Part shown: positions 19,040-32,539 of the stretch, in pieces
Layout of the letters: the number at the start of each line of letters is the position of its first letter
Position numbering within the stretch: the first letter of the stretch is position 1
Source of the DNA: Pseudomonas sp. Fl4BN1
GTDB taxonomy: Bacteria > Pseudomonadota > Gammaproteobacteria > Pseudomonadales > Pseudomonadaceae
Length of the DNA stretch: 64,000 bases
Assembly (NCBI RefSeq): GCF_009908285.1
Contig: NZ_JAAARM010000001.1
Location: forward strand, 124,001 to 188,000
Reading direction: 5' to 3'
Notes under the pieces: generated by a model
What the model was told of the DNA's origin: nothing
What the model saw: the letters and a program-made list of their open reading frames with translations, nothing else
Database searches by the model: none
Program-made: the position numbers and the translations under genes

Positions 19040-20623
19040 TCAGTTGCTGATGGCCAGGATGCTGGCCTGGTAGGCGCCGACGAAGACGTCGAAATCACCC
19101 ACTTCGTTCTGTTCCAGTTCGGTTTGCTGCTCCAGGGATTTGCGCGCCGCCTCTTCGAAGGCGGTTTGTTCTTCCTTGGCCAGTGGCTGGCCGCGGAAGT
19201 ACTCGGCATGGACCTGGCTCTGGCGCAGGGAGAACTGGCTGAAGCTTTCCTTGTGCTCGCTCATGGCCGCCAGCACCTGGGCCGAAGGGGTCAGGGACGA
19301 GTCCTTGACCTTGGCCAGCTGGGCGTCCAGCGCCTTGCTGTGCACGTCGCTGCCATGACTCTGGTCCAGCAGCGCGGCCAACGGCGCGATCTGCTCCAGC
19401 AACTCGGCCGCCCATTCCTTCATCTCCACCGGCTGGCCCCGGCGTTGCAGCTGCAGGCCCGGGCGCCGACCTTCCTTGACCACCGCGAGGAAGTTCGAGG
19501 TGGCGTTGCCGCATTCGTTGTTCTCGAACAGCGGGCTGTCGTTCAGCGCGCAATACAGCAGGAAGGCGTCGAGGAAGCGGGCTTCCTGGACATCGATGCC
19601 CAGGGGCAGGAACGGGTTGATGTCCAGGCAACGGACTTCGACGTACTGGATACCCCGGGCCATCAGTGCCTGGATCGGCCGCTCGCCGGTATAGGTCACG
19701 CGTTTCGGGCGGATGTTGGAGTAGTACTCGTTTTCGATCTGCAGGATGTTGGTGTTGAGCTGCACCCACTCGCCATCCTTGTGGGTACCGACTTCCACGT
19801 AAGGCGCGTAGGGCGTGGCCACGGCCTTGCGCAGGCTGTCGGTGTAGCTGTTCAGGTCGTTGTAGCAAGGGGTCAGGCCGGCCTGGGCCTGGCTCTGGTA
19901 GCCCAGGTCGCTCATGCGCAGGCTGGTGGCGTAGGGCAGGTACAGCGTCTCGGCGTCCAGCTGTTCCAGCTGGTGCGAGCGGCCGCGCAGGAAGCCTGCA
20001 TCCAGGGCCGGCGAGGCACCGAACAGGTACATCAGCAGCCAGCTGTAGCGGCGGAAATTGCGGATCAGCGCGATGTAGGCCGAGGACTGGTAGTCACGGT
20101 CGCTGCCGACGAAGCCTTCGGCTTGCTTGAGCAGTGGCCAGAGCTGTTCCGGCAGGGAAAAGTTGTAGTGGATCCCGGCAATGCATTGCATGGTCTTGCC
20201 GTAGCGCAGGGCCAGGCCCTTGCGGTACACGTACTTGAGCTGGCCGATATTGGAGGTGCCGTAATAGGCGATCGGGATATCTTCCTCGGCCGGCAACGGG
20301 CACGGCATCGATGGACTCCACAGGTACTCGTTGCCGAGCTTGCTGTAGGCGAAGCGATGAATCTTGTCGAGGCTGGCCAGGGTATCCGCCGGGTCCGCGA
20401 GGGCCGGGGTGATGAATTCCAGCAGCGACTCGGAATAGTCGGTGGTGATCTGTTCGTTGGTCAGCGCGGAACCCAGTTCTTCCGGGTGCGGGGTCTGTGC
20501 CAGTCGGCCTTCGTCGGTGACACGCAGGCATTCACGTTCGATACCGTGCAGGCACTGCTCGAGCAGGGAGAGGTTAGCGCGCTCGCCGAGCAGAGCCAGG
20601 CGGCGGTTGAGAAGTTCGCTCAA
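19040..20623 (-). CDS. gshA: Glutamate-cysteine ligase
   Basis: Catalyses the ATP-dependent first step of glutathione synthesis in the cytosol. The reading frame continues to 20638, but AAGGA lies 7 bases before a TTG at 20623, giving a product that begins MSELLNRR and has 527 residues, as usual for Pseudomonas type-1 GshA. Typical segments are [10 protein letters not shown] near residue 28, [12 protein letters not shown] near 150 and [12 protein letters not shown] near 335. It stands alone between REP sequence and a thioesterase gene. The TTG start may lower its translation. Confidence 0.95.
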   Translation of the reverse strand: MSELLNRRLALLGERANLSLLEQCLHGIERECLRVTDEGRLAQTPHPEELGSALTNEQITTDYSESLLEFITPALADPADTLASLDKIHRFAYSKLGNEYLWSPSMPCPLPAEEDIPIAYYGTSNIGQLKYVYRKGLALRYGKTMQCIAGIHYNFSLPEQLWPLLKQAEGFVGSDRDYQSSAYIALIRNFRRYSWLLMYLFGASPALDAGFLRGRSHQLEQLDAETLYLPYATSLRMSDLGYQSQAQAGLTPCYNDLNSYTDSLRKAVATPYAPYVEVGTHKDGEWVQLNTNILQIENEYYSNIRPKRVTYTGERPIQALMARGIQYVEVRCLDINPFLPLGIDVQEARFLDAFLLYCALNDSPLFENNECGNATSNFLAVVKEGRRPGLQLQRRGQPVEMKEWAAELLEQIAPLAALLDQSHGSDVHSKALDAQLAKVKDSSLTPSAQVLAAMSEHKESFSQFSLRQSQVHAEYFRGQPLAKEEQTAFEEAARKSLEQQTELEQNEVGDFDVFVGAYQASILAISN

Positions 20624-20838
20624 GTTGGATTCCTTCACGCGTCAGTCGCCCCAATATGGGGGTGGGCAGGACGGTCTACAAGGGTGAAGTTGAAACTGGC
20701 GTTTTCGCCTTGTTTTTGAGTCAAGTCGACTCGTTTGAAAACGCCAATGCTCCATCCCTGAATCTGGCTTCAGTGCCGCCAGGAAACCTCGGCACCGCTT
20801 TCGCAGCGCCGAAATTAACCCAGATTCATGACAGGGAG

Positions 20839-21221
20839 CTATAGGACAGCGAAGGTGCCTTGCGCTTTTGCGACCAGTTTGTCGCCCTGTACCACGTCCG
20901 CTTCCACCACCAGGGTGCGGCGGCCGGGATGGATCACCCTGGCCCGGCACAGCACCTCACCCTCGGCCACGGCGCGGATGTAGTTGATCTTGCACTCGAT
21001 GGTCGCGCTCTGCTGATCGAAGCCATGGGAGCTGGAGCAGGCCAGCCCCATGGCAATGTCCACCAGGCTGAAGATCGCCCCGCCGTGAAGCTTCTGCCCG
21101 CGATTGCGCAACTGTGGGGTCAGTTCCAGGGCGACGTCCGCTTCGCCGGTTTCCAGGCGTTGCAGACGGCAGCCGAGCAGTTGGCTGAAGGCGCTTTCGG
21201 TCAGGCCGGCAGGGATCTCCA

Positions 21222-21222
<1 letters not shown>
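20839..21222 (-). CDS. PaaI-type hotdog thioesterase
   Basis: Predicted acyl-CoA thioesterase of 127 residues with a single hotdog fold. The family motif LHGGAIFSLVDIAMG (about residues 39-53) holds the HGG turn and the catalytic-side Asp. The start codon overlaps the tex stop region by one base, so it is co-transcribed after tex. The true substrate is unknown; YbgC/PaaI relatives act on phenylacetyl or medium-chain acyl-CoAs. Confidence 0.85.
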
Positions 21223-23546
<2,324 letters not shown>

Positions 23547-23906
23547 AAAACCACCTGACAAATTGTGAAAGCAGGCCCGCGGGCGCGAAATTAAAGGCCC
23601 GGCGAGTCTGGTTGAGCGGCCTGGCCCGCGCCGCCACCTGGATCAATAGGCTGCCTGTTGACCCGTGAAATCGAAAAAATACTGCCGGCCGAGGCAAATA
23701 AATAAACCGGCCGAAGTCGTACTGATCAGATATTGCCCAACACAAAAGGCGGCGCATTATAACCAGCGTTACTGTCTTCTGGGTGATCGCGGGCCTCAGG
23801 CCGACGGCGGGTTTGCTGGCGACAGAGGAAAAATCTGCTAACAATGCACACGGTGCGTATAACGGCAGCTACGCCATAATGCGCACCGAGATTAGAGGAG
23901 CATCCA
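23547..23906. other. Divergent tex-ompR intergenic region
   Basis: No gene is supported in these 360 bases. The tex side is GC-rich; the ompR side becomes AT-richer with CATAAT at about 23875 as the best -10-like hexamer and AGAGGAG six bases before the ompR ATG. I see no clear operator. Confidence 0.4.
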
Positions 23907-24647
23907 ATGAGCAGCACTGCACAAACTGCTGAAGGCGAAAAAATTCTTATTGTTGACGACGATCCGGGGCTGAGCAGCCTGCTGGAGCGCTTTTTCGTCA
24001 GCAAGGGCTACCGTGCCCGCGCAGTCCCGAACACCGAGCAAATGGACCGTCTACTGGGTCGCGAAGTGTTCAACCTGGTGGTACTCGACCTGATGCTGCC
24101 CGGCGAAGACGGCTTGACCGCCTGCCGCCGCCTGCGCAGTGCCAACAACCAGATCCCGATCATCATGCTCACCGCCAAGGGCGACGAATTGAGCCGGATC
24201 AAGGGCCTGGAACTGGGTGCCGACGATTACCTGGCCAAGCCGTTCAACCCCGATGAGCTGATGGCCCGGGTCAAGGCTGTGCTGCGTCGCCAGTCGGCAC
24301 CGGTGCCAGGCGCGCCGGGCAGCGAAGACGAAAGCGTGACCTTCGGTGACTACGAGCTGTCCTTGGCAACCCGTGAGCTCAAGCGTGGCGATGAAATTCA
24401 TATGCTCACCACCGGTGAGTTCGCGGTGCTCAAGGCGCTGGTGATGAATGCCCGGCAACCGCTGACCCGGGACAAATTGATGAACCTGGCCCGTGGCCGC
24501 GAGTGGGACGCCCTGGAGCGCTCCATCGACGTGCAGATCTCGCGCCTGCGCCGGATGATCGAGCCCGATCCTTCCAAGCCGCGCTATATCCAGACCGTCT
24601 GGGGCGTGGGTTATGTCTTTGTGCCGGATGGCACTGCGACCAAGTGA
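23907..24647 (+). CDS. ompR: Two-component response regulator OmpR
   Basis: Osmotic and envelope response regulator of 246 residues. The receiver domain (about 10-125) has the DDD acid pocket (VDDDPG), phospho-Asp in VVLDLMLPGEDG (near 61) and the conserved Lys in LAKPFNPDEL (near 111). The C-terminal winged-helix domain (about 145-240) contains RLRRMIEPDPSKPRYIQTVWGVGY. AGAGGAG lies before the ATG. It pairs with envZ downstream, though a long hairpin lies between the two. Confidence 0.96.
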   Translation: MSSTAQTAEGEKILIVDDDPGLSSLLERFFVSKGYRARAVPNTEQMDRLLGREVFNLVVLDLMLPGEDGLTACRRLRSANNQIPIIMLTAKGDELSRIKGLELGADDYLAKPFNPDELMARVKAVLRRQSAPVPGAPGSEDESVTFGDYELSLATRELKRGDEIHMLTTGEFAVLKALVMNARQPLTRDKLMNLARGREWDALERSIDVQISRLRRMIEPDPSKPRYIQTVWGVGYVFVPDGTATK

Positions 24648-24656
24648 TCAGTGATT

Positions 24657-24733
24657 GGTAGGAGCGAACGCCCGGGCCGGTAACGACCCGGGCGTTCGCA
24701 TTCCACAACGCTGCGAGCGCGACTCGCTCCTGC
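24657..24733. repeat. REP-like element with a perfect 13-bp hairpin between ompR and envZ
   Basis: GTAGGAGCG at the left and CGCTCCTGC at the right frame the element as in other REPs here. Inside, GCGAACGCCCGGG (24664-24676) pairs perfectly with 24687-24699 across a 10-base loop. There is no following T run, so it is more likely an mRNA processing or attenuation point than a strong terminator. Confidence 0.8.
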
Positions 24734-24752
24734 AAAGTGTGTATTGGCTGTT

Positions 24753-26066
24753 ATGAAAACCCCGCTGTGGTTCCCCCAGAGTTTCTTCTCCCGCACCCTG
24801 TGGCTGGTGCTGATCGTGGTGCTGTTTTCCAAGGCGCTGACCCTGGTTTATCTGTTGATGAACGAGGACGTGTTGGTGGACCGCCAGTACAGCCACGGCG
24901 TGGCCTTGACCCTGCGCGCCTACTGGGCTGCCGATGAGTCCAACCGCGACCAGATCGCCGAGGCCGCCGGCCTGATCAAGGTGGTGGGCAGCGGTGTGCC
25001 GGCCGGTGAACAGCACTGGCCCTACAGCGAGATCTACCAGCGCCAGATGCAGGCCGAGCTGGGCGCCGACACCGAAGTGCGGCTGCGCATGCACGCACCG
25101 CCGGCGTTGTGGGTGAGAGCGCCGAGCCTGGGCGATGGCTGGCTCAAGGTGCCGTTGTACCCGCATCCATTGCGCGGGCAGAAAATCTGGAGCGTGCTGG
25201 GCTGGTTCCTGGCCATCGGCCTGTTGTCCACTGCCTCGGCGTGGATCTTCGTCAGTCAGCTCAACCAGCCCCTCAAACGCCTGGTGTATGCCGCCCGGCA
25301 ACTGGGCCAGGGGCGCAGCGTGCGCCTGCCGATCAGCGACACCCCGAGCGAGATGACCGAGGTGTACCGCGCCTTCAACCAGATGGCCGAGGACGTGGAG
25401 CAGGCGGGTCGCGAGCGCGAGTTGATGCTGGCGGGGGTTTCCCATGACTTGCGCACGCCGTTGACCCGCTTGCGCCTGTCATTGGAGTTGATGGGCGAGC
25501 ACACCGACCTGACCGACGACATGGTGCGGGATATCGAGGACATGGACGCCATCCTCGATCAGTTCCTGGCGTTCATCCGCGACGGTCGCGACGAGTCGGT
25601 GGAAGAGGTGGACCTGAGCGACCTGGTGCGGGAAGTGGCGGCGCCGTACAACCAGAATGAGGAACGGGTGCATCTGCGCCTGGAGCCGATCCAGCCATTC
25701 CCGCTGCGCCGGGTGTCGATGAAGCGCCTGCTGAACAACCTGATCGGTAACGCCTTGAATCATGCGGGCACGGAAGTTGAAGTGGCGGCTTATGTATCAG
25801 GCGATACCAATGCCCCTTACGTGGTGCTGAGCGTGATGGACCGTGGTGCCGGGATCGATCCTTCGGAGCTGGAGGCGATCTTCAACCCCTTCACCCGTGG
25901 CGACCGCGCCCGAGGCGGCAAGGGCACCGGCCTGGGCCTGGCCATCGTCAAGCGGATTGCCGCCATGCACGGCGGCAACGTCGAGTTGCGTAACCGTCCG
26001 GATGGCGGACTGGAGGCAAGGGTACGCCTGCCGTTGGGCCTGCTGCTGCCCCGCGACGCAGATTGA
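24753..26066 (+). CDS. envZ: Osmosensor histidine kinase EnvZ
   Basis: Inner-membrane sensor kinase for OmpR. From ATG 24753 it has 437 residues; a TTG three codons earlier is less likely. Two membrane helices (about 12-32 and 150-172) flank a periplasmic loop of about 115 residues. HAMP follows (about 172-225), then the dimerisation domain with the phospho-His in AGVSHDLRTPLTRL (near 235) and the ATPase domain (NLIGNALNHAG, DRGAGID, GTGLGLAIV). No convincing ribosome site is visible, which together with the upstream hairpin suggests low kinase output relative to OmpR. Confidence 0.95.
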   Translation: MKTPLWFPQSFFSRTLWLVLIVVLFSKALTLVYLLMNEDVLVDRQYSHGVALTLRAYWAADESNRDQIAEAAGLIKVVGSGVPAGEQHWPYSEIYQRQMQAELGADTEVRLRMHAPPALWVRAPSLGDGWLKVPLYPHPLRGQKIWSVLGWFLAIGLLSTASAWIFVSQLNQPLKRLVYAARQLGQGRSVRLPISDTPSEMTEVYRAFNQMAEDVEQAGRERELMLAGVSHDLRTPLTRLRLSLELMGEHTDLTDDMVRDIEDMDAILDQFLAFIRDGRDESVEEVDLSDLVREVAAPYNQNEERVHLRLEPIQPFPLRRVSMKRLLNNLIGNALNHAGTEVEVAAYVSGDTNAPYVVLSVMDRGAGIDPSELEAIFNPFTRGDRARGGKGTGLGLAIVKRIAAMHGGNVELRNRPDGGLEARVRLPLGLLLPRDAD

Positions 26067-26100
26067 TCAGGGCTTCGCTCCTACTGGCAGTACATAGCCC

Positions 26101-26124
26101 GTAGGAGCTGGCTTGCCAGCGAAA
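26101..26124. repeat. Single REP after envZ
   Basis: GTAGGAGCTGGCTTGCCAGC followed by GAAAG is one REP unit located between convergent envZ and rimK. It may serve as a bidirectional transcript end. Confidence 0.8.
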
Positions 26125-26141
26125 GGCCGGCAACGCAATCC

Positions 26142-27047
26142 CTAGCCCTTGCCCTTGGTGCGGGTCATGTTCGGCCCGCCGTTCTTCTCGATATGCTCGA
26201 TGATGATCCCCGCCACGTTCTTGCCGGTGGTGGTCTCGATCCCTTCCAGGCCCGGAGAGGAATTGACTTCCATCACCAACGGCCCGTGATTGGAACGCAG
26301 GATATCCACCCCCGCCACGCTCAGGCCCATGACCTTGGCCGCGCGCAGTGCAGTCATGCGTTCTTCCGGGGTGATCTTGATCAGGCTGGCGCTGCCGCCA
26401 CGATGCAGGTTGGAGCGAAATTCCCCCGGCTTGGCCTGGCGTTTCATCGCCGCAATCACTTTGTCACCCACCACGAAGCAGCGGATATCGGCGCCGCCGG
26501 CTTCCTTGATGTACTCCTGGACCATGATGTTCTGCTTCAGGCCCATGAACGCCTCGATCACCGATTCCGCGGCGGTGGCGGTTTCACACAGCACCACGCC
26601 GATGCCCTGGGTGCCTTCCAGTACCTTGATCACCAGGGGCGCGCCGTTGACCATTTCGATCAGGTCGGGAATGTCGTCCGGCGAGTGGGCAAAGCCGGTC
26701 ACCGGCAGGCCGATGCCGCGCCGTGACAGCAACTGCAGCGAGCGCAGTTTGTCCCGGGAGCGGGCAATGGCCACGGATTCGTTGAGGGGGAACACCCCCA
26801 TCATTTCGAATTGGCGCAGCACCGCGCAGCCATAGAACGTCACTGAGGCACCGATCCGCGGGATCACTGCATCGAAGCCTTCCAGTGGCTTGCCGCGGTA
26901 ATGGATCTGCGGCTTGTGGCTGGCGATGTTCATATAGGCGCGCAGGGTATCGACCACTACCATTTCATGGCCACGCTCGGTGCCGGCCTCGACCAGACGA
27001 CGAGTGGAATACAGACGCGGGTTACGCGACAGCACAGCGATCTTCAT
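26142..27047 (-). CDS. rimK: Ribosomal protein S6 glutamate ligase RimK
   Basis: ATP-grasp ligase that adds glutamate residues to the C-terminus of ribosomal protein S6 and so alters ribosome abundance and translation. The frame is open far upstream, but ATG 27047 ([10 protein letters not shown]) gives the standard 301 residues and overlaps the rimB stop (ATGA). ATP-grasp elements: [16 protein letters not shown] near residue 138, [13 protein letters not shown] near 193 and [14 protein letters not shown] near 258. In Pseudomonas RimK is controlled by RimA, RimB and cyclic-di-GMP (published for P. fluorescens), and both partners are encoded just upstream here. Confidence 0.95.
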   Translation of the reverse strand: MKIAVLSRNPRLYSTRRLVEAGTERGHEMVVVDTLRAYMNIASHKPQIHYRGKPLEGFDAVIPRIGASVTFYGCAVLRQFEMMGVFPLNESVAIARSRDKLRSLQLLSRRGIGLPVTGFAHSPDDIPDLIEMVNGAPLVIKVLEGTQGIGVVLCETATAAESVIEAFMGLKQNIMVQEYIKEAGGADIRCFVVGDKVIAAMKRQAKPGEFRSNLHRGGSASLIKITPEERMTALRAAKVMGLSVAGVDILRSNHGPLVMEVNSSPGLEGIETTTGKNVAGIIIEHIEKNGGPNMTRTKGKG

Positions 27048-27526
27048 GCAACACCTGTGGCAGAGGTAGTGGATACCGGGAACACCGGCTTGTCTTGTAC
27101 GTATTTGATGCCCGGATTGACCACCAGTTGGCCGTCGATCAAGGCTTTGGAACCCAGCAGCAGGCGATAGCGCATGGCCTTGCGACAAGCGAGGGTGAAT
27201 TCCACCCGCCATACGCGGTCACCCAGGGCCAGGGTAGTGCTGATCACGTAGCGTACCTGGGCATGGCCGTTGGAGCTTTTAATGGTTTTCATCGTCACCA
27301 GCGGCGCTTCGCAACGCCGATGACGCAACTGCAGCACACTGCCCAGGTGGGCAGTGAAGCGCACCCACTGCTCACCGTCGCGCTCGAAGGGCTCGATCTC
27401 GGTGGCATGCAGGCTGGAGGTACTGGCCCCGGTATCGATCTTGGCGCGCAGGCCAGCCACTCCCAGATCAGGCAGCGCCACCCACTCGCGTAGACCGACA
27501 ACGGTCAAATGGTCAAAAGTCTTCAA
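27044..27526 (-). CDS. rimB: Retropepsin-like protease RimB
   Basis: Small aspartic-protease-like protein of 160 residues that modulates RimK activity. The active-site triad [14 protein letters not shown] lies near residues 28-41 and is intact. A second conserved stretch, [12 protein letters not shown], follows near 103. The gene lies 16 bases after rimA and overlaps rimK by 4 bases, so the three form one transcript. Confidence 0.9.
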   Translation of the reverse strand: MKTFDHLTVVGLREWVALPDLGVAGLRAKIDTGASTSSLHATEIEPFERDGEQWVRFTAHLGSVLQLRHRRCEAPLVTMKTIKSSNGHAQVRYVISTTLALGDRVWRVEFTLACRKAMRYRLLLGSKALIDGQLVVNPGIKYVQDKPVFPVSTTSATGVA

Positions 27527-27542
27527 TAAGGGAAATCCGCAA

Positions 27543-28322
27543 TTAGCCTTGCCAAGCCGAGGCCGGAACCTCGGCCAGGGCTTTGAATGCAGGTTTGGCG
27601 AACCAGTAACCCTGCATCAGATAAATTCCACAGTCGCTGAGAAAGTCCCGTTCACCGGCACTTTCAATGCCTTCGGCAATGACTGTAACGCCCAACTCCG
27701 CACAGATTGTGACAATCCCGCGGATGATCGCCTGGCGTACGCGATCCTGGTGGACATCGCGCACCAGCGCCATGTCGAGCTTGATCAGGTCAGGTTGGAA
27801 ATCCGCCAGCAGGTTCAGCCCCGAGTACCCCGCACCGAAGTCATCGATGGCGGTCTTGAAGCCGAATTCGCGGTATTCACGCAGAATATGGGTCAAATGG
27901 CGACTGTTATCTACGTGCTGGCTTTCCAGGGTTTCGAAAATCAGCCGATCCAGGGGAAAGTGCTGGGCGCGGGCGGCTTCCAGGGTGCTGCGAATGCACA
28001 GTTCCGGCCGGTATACGGCGTTGGGCATGAAGTTGATCGACAGGTGGCTTTGCATCCCCAACTGCGTTGCCATGGTGATGGCCTGGGTGCGGCAGCGCTG
28101 GTCGAAACGGTAGCGGTTGTGGTCGTCGACCTGATCCAGCACGGTGTTGGCGCCTTCGCCATTGACCCCGCGCACCAGCGCTTCATGGGCAAAGATCGAG
28201 CGGTCGCGCAGATCGACTATGGGTTGATAGGCGAAGGAAAAATCGAAGCCCAGTGGCTGGCTTTGCTGGCAACCTTCGCAACGGCTGTTGGGCGAGGTCA
28301 GGGAAGTGGGGAAATCAGTCAC
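27543..28322 (-). CDS. rimA: EAL-domain cyclic-di-GMP phosphodiesterase RimA
   Basis: Hydrolyses cyclic-di-GMP and links that signal to RimK-dependent ribosome modification. Start is a GTG at 28322, with GAGGAG 5 bases upstream; product 259 residues. An N-terminal Cys pair (CEGCQQ) precedes the EAL domain. Active-site residues are present: EALVRG near 48, FETLES near 127, the DDFGAGYS acidic pair near 151, K in LIKLDMAL near 172 and AEGIES near 208. It should therefore be an active enzyme. It is first in the rimABK operon. Confidence 0.88.
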   Translation of the reverse strand: MTDFPTSLTSPNSRCEGCQQSQPLGFDFSFAYQPIVDLRDRSIFAHEALVRGVNGEGANTVLDQVDDHNRYRFDQRCRTQAITMATQLGMQSHLSINFMPNAVYRPELCIRSTLEAARAQHFPLDRLIFETLESQHVDNSRHLTHILREYREFGFKTAIDDFGAGYSGLNLLADFQPDLIKLDMALVRDVHQDRVRQAIIRGIVTICAELGVTVIAEGIESAGERDFLSDCGIYLMQGYWFAKPAFKALAEVPASAWQG

Positions 28323-28437
28323 GGGGACTCCTCGCGTATCAGGGCGCAACCTGGGTTATTTTAGGTGAGTGGCAGAGTTTATGAGAGCTCGCTTGCAGGC
28401 TGTACAGTTGCGACATTTTTCAGCAAGAGGAATTCCA

Positions 28438-28842
28438 GTGGCGCATAAGCAGGAAGAAGAGGACAAGGTTCGTCTGGATAAATGGCTATGGGCGGCGCGC
28501 TTCTACAAGACTCGCGCCCTGGCCAAGGCCGCCATTGAAAGTGGCAAGGTGCATCACCGCGGCGAGCGCTGCAAGCCGGGCAAGGAGCCGCGCATCGGCG
28601 ACGAATATCAGGTCCGTACCGGTTTCGATGAGCGCAGCGTGGTGGTCCAGGCCCTGTCAATCGTGCGCCGTGGCGCTCCCGAGGCGCAGGCCCTGTACGC
28701 GGAAACCGAAGCGAGCATCGCCAAGCGCGAAACCGCCGCGGCCCAGCGCAAGGCCGGCGCCCTTGGCGTCAGCACCGACGGCAAGCCGAGCAAGAAACAG
28801 CGCCGTGACCTGTTCAAGTTCCATGGCAGCAGCCACGAATGA
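28438..28842 (+). CDS. hslR: Ribosome-associated heat shock protein Hsp15
   Basis: S4-domain RNA-binding protein that binds stalled 50S subunits with nascent chains after heat stress. Start is GTG 28438, preceded by AGAGG at 7 bases; product 134 residues. The S4 motif VRLDKWLWAARFYKTRALAKAAI (residues 11-33; key L, W, R and K) is complete, and the C-terminus is strongly basic (KPSKKQRRDLFKF). It lies between a REP pair and the rim operon. Confidence 0.92.
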   Translation: MAHKQEEEDKVRLDKWLWAARFYKTRALAKAAIESGKVHHRGERCKPGKEPRIGDEYQVRTGFDERSVVVQALSIVRRGAPEAQALYAETEASIAKRETAAAQRKAGALGVSTDGKPSKKQRRDLFKFHGSSHE

Positions 28843-28846
28843 AACC

Positions 28847-28910
28847 GTAGGAGCCGGCTTGCCGGCGAATGGGCCCTTGAGGACGCCTTCGCCGGCAAGC
28901 CGGCTCCTAC
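28847..28910. repeat. REP pair between hslR and the PAP2 gene
   Basis: GTAGGAGCCGGCTTGCCGGCGAA and its inverted copy TTCGCCGGCAAGCCGGCTCCTAC enclose an 18-base spacer. It lies between two convergent genes and can fold as one long hairpin in either direction. Confidence 0.9.
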
Positions 28911-28918
28911 AGGCCTGA

Positions 28919-29731
28919 TCAGCGCAACAGGTTGCTGGAACGGACCACGTTCATGCGTGAGAGCACCGGCGTTTGGCTTAGCAGCTTGAACAGCGGATGA
29001 GTCAGGCGCAGCAGAGCGTTGGACATCCGCGCCGCGTACGGGGTGTAGTAGCCCCAGCCCAGGGCCAGCACCGCCAGCAGCACGCCGCCGATGTAGTCGT
29101 CCTGGCCCCAATGGGCACCGGCTACCAGGCGCGGCATCATGAACAGCAGGGTCAGGCCCCAGATAATCACGAACTGGCCAATGCTACGGCTGAAGATGCC
29201 CATGAACAGGCCCCAGATCAGCAAGACCGAAGCGTGATCGCCAGGGAAGCTCTGGCTGGAGCGATCCTTGAGCTCCCAGGTTTTTTCCCAGCCCGGGAAG
29301 TAGTCGCTCATGTGCACGGAGCCTTCGAGCACCATGGACGGACTGTTGTGTTGCCAGCCCATGAAGGCCACCAGCTTGGAAAACAGCGCGCGAATCACCA
29401 CCATAAGAATCAGGATCGACAGGAAGCCGAAAAATGCCCGGCGCACGTCCACGGCCTTGAACACCCAGTCGCCGCGAATCAGCAGGCCGAGCATGATCAG
29501 GCCGATCACGATGTCGAAGGGGCGCAGGCTGGCCACGGCCCAGATGTGCAGCCAGGTGGCGTTGGTCGCCAGGGGAGTGTTGAGCAAGCGGAACAGCCAT
29601 TCGTCGAAGAGCACGCAGAGCATTTGCCCGGTAGGCCACAACCAGAAACCCAACAGGGCCAAAGGGAGTAAATTGCACAGAGCCAGTTTGCCGAGGTTCC
29701 ACCTTGCTTGGAACAAACCCGGATTGTTCAT
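28919..29731 (-). CDS. PAP2-family membrane phosphatase
   Basis: Integral membrane lipid phosphatase of 270 residues from ATG 29731; the longer open frame upstream would remove the gap promoter and is unlikely. The acid-phosphatase signature is split as usual: [12 protein letters not shown] (central His near residue 160) and [12 protein letters not shown] (His near 207). Five or six hydrophobic helices. Substrate not determinable: undecaprenyl pyrophosphate, phosphatidylglycerol phosphate or lipid A are all options. It is divergent from hslO with about 100 bases between them. Confidence 0.85.
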   Translation of the reverse strand: MNNPGLFQARWNLGKLALCNLLPLALLGFWLWPTGQMLCVLFDEWLFRLLNTPLATNATWLHIWAVASLRPFDIVIGLIMLGLLIRGDWVFKAVDVRRAFFGFLSILILMVVIRALFSKLVAFMGWQHNSPSMVLEGSVHMSDYFPGWEKTWELKDRSSQSFPGDHASVLLIWGLFMGIFSRSIGQFVIIWGLTLLFMMPRLVAGAHWGQDDYIGGVLLAVLALGWGYYTPYAARMSNALLRLTHPLFKLLSQTPVLSRMNVVRSSNLLR

Positions 29732-29833
29732 AAAATATCTCCAAACACAGCAAAAAAATTGCACCTTAATGGTGCAAGCGTCGTAATTTTCGGTGCTTGT
29801 AACCTTTTTGTCATCATTCAGATACCCAGACCT

Positions 29834-30736
29834 ATGACTGATTTGCCGGATACCGACTTCACTCAACGCTTCATCTTTGATGAGAGCGATGCCCGCGGCG
29901 AGCTAGTGGCGCTGGAGCGCAGTTACGCTGAGGTCCTCGCCAAACACCCCTATCCCGAGCCGGTGGCGCAGCTGCTTGGCGAACTGATGGCTGCGGCGTC
30001 GTTGCTGGTCGGCACCTTGAAGTTCGATGGCTTGCTGATTCTCCAGGCCCGCTCCGAAGGTCCGGTGCCGTTGCTGATGATCGAGTGCTCCAGCGAGCGC
30101 GAGATCCGTGGCCTGGCCCGCTACGACGCGGACCGCATCGCCGCCGATGCGACCCTTGCCGACATGATGCCCGACGGCGTCCTGGCGCTGACCGTCGACC
30201 CGGCCCAGGGCCAGCGCTACCAAGGCATCGTTGACCTGGATGGCGCTACGCTTTCGGAATGCTTCACCAACTACTTCGTCATGTCGCAACAGGTCGGGAC
30301 CCGCTTCTGGCTCTACGCCGATGGCCGCAATGCCCGTGGCCTGCTCCTGCAACAGCTGCCTGCCGACCGCCTGCGCGATCCGCAAGATCGCGAAGACAAC
30401 TGGCAGCACCTTACCGCCCTGGCCGGTACCCTGACGGCTGATGAACTGCTGAGCCTGGACAATGAAACCGTGCTCCACCGCCTGTACCACGAAGAGGCCG
30501 TGCGCCTGTTCGATGTGCAACCGCTGCGCTTCCGTTGCAGTTGCTCGCGGGAACGCTCGGGCAATGCGCTGGTCAGCCTGGGTCTGGAGGATGCGCAGGA
30601 ACTGGTGGTGGAACATGGTGGCAGCATCGAGATCGACTGCCAGTTCTGCAACGAGCGCTACCTGTTCGATGCCGCCGATATTGCTCAATTGTTCGCCGGA
30701 GCGGGCGTCGACACACCGTCAGATACTCGTCACTAA
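29834..30736 (+). CDS. hslO: Redox-regulated chaperone Hsp33
   Basis: Cytosolic holdase activated by oxidative unfolding. From ATG 29834 (MTDLPDTDF) it has 300 residues. The C-terminal zinc centre has the four cysteines in CSC (near residues 237-239) and CQFC (near 270-273), which bind zinc when reduced and form disulfides when active. The N-terminal chaperone domain includes [18 protein letters not shown] near residue 62. Upstream lies the divergent PAP2 gene. Confidence 0.95.
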   Translation: MTDLPDTDFTQRFIFDESDARGELVALERSYAEVLAKHPYPEPVAQLLGELMAAASLLVGTLKFDGLLILQARSEGPVPLLMIECSSEREIRGLARYDADRIAADATLADMMPDGVLALTVDPAQGQRYQGIVDLDGATLSECFTNYFVMSQQVGTRFWLYADGRNARGLLLQQLPADRLRDPQDREDNWQHLTALAGTLTADELLSLDNETVLHRLYHEEAVRLFDVQPLRFRCSCSRERSGNALVSLGLEDAQELVVEHGGSIEIDCQFCNERYLFDAADIAQLFAGAGVDTPSDTRH

Positions 30737-30820
30737 AACGATTCAGCGCAGGTAAATCACCTGACAAACGCCGGAATTACGCCGTGCTGACGGGAGGACC
30801 CTACTATTTTTGGGCTTTTC

Positions 30821-30829
30821 TGGCATAAT
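30821..30829 (+). promoter_or_regulatory. Extended -10 element upstream of pckA
   Basis: TGGCATAAT matches an extended -10 box (TGn plus CATAAT). No good -35 hexamer is visible 16-18 bases before it. Transcription would begin near 30836, leaving an 80-base leader. Confidence 0.4.
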
Positions 30830-30855
30830 CCGGCGCACTTTTTTCGCGGTAGTAG

Positions 30856-32457
<1,602 letters not shown>

Positions 32458-32472
32458 GCCTCGACCAGAAGT

Positions 32473-32502
32473 AAAAAAGCCGCCTTTCGGGGCGGCTTTT
32501 TT
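32473..32502 (+). terminator. Intrinsic terminator of pckA
   Basis: AAAAAGCCGCC and GGCGGCTTTTTT form an 11-bp stem around a short CUUUCGGG-type loop, ending in six T. The A-rich left arm means it can also stop transcripts arriving from the opposite strand. Confidence 0.92.
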
Positions 32503-32539
32503 GTGCGCTGGAAATCTTCTAGCGGCTGCTGTAGGAGGC

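Noticed and set aside
19025..20719. Long plus-strand open frame opposite gshA (over 560 codons)
   Set aside because: It mirrors gshA codon positions in GC-rich DNA, has Gln/Val/Gly-biased composition, no ribosome site and no recognisable domain.
27048..27212. 55-residue N-terminal extension of RimK
   Set aside because: The extension is the rimB 3' end read in another frame; ATG 27047 gives the standard protein.
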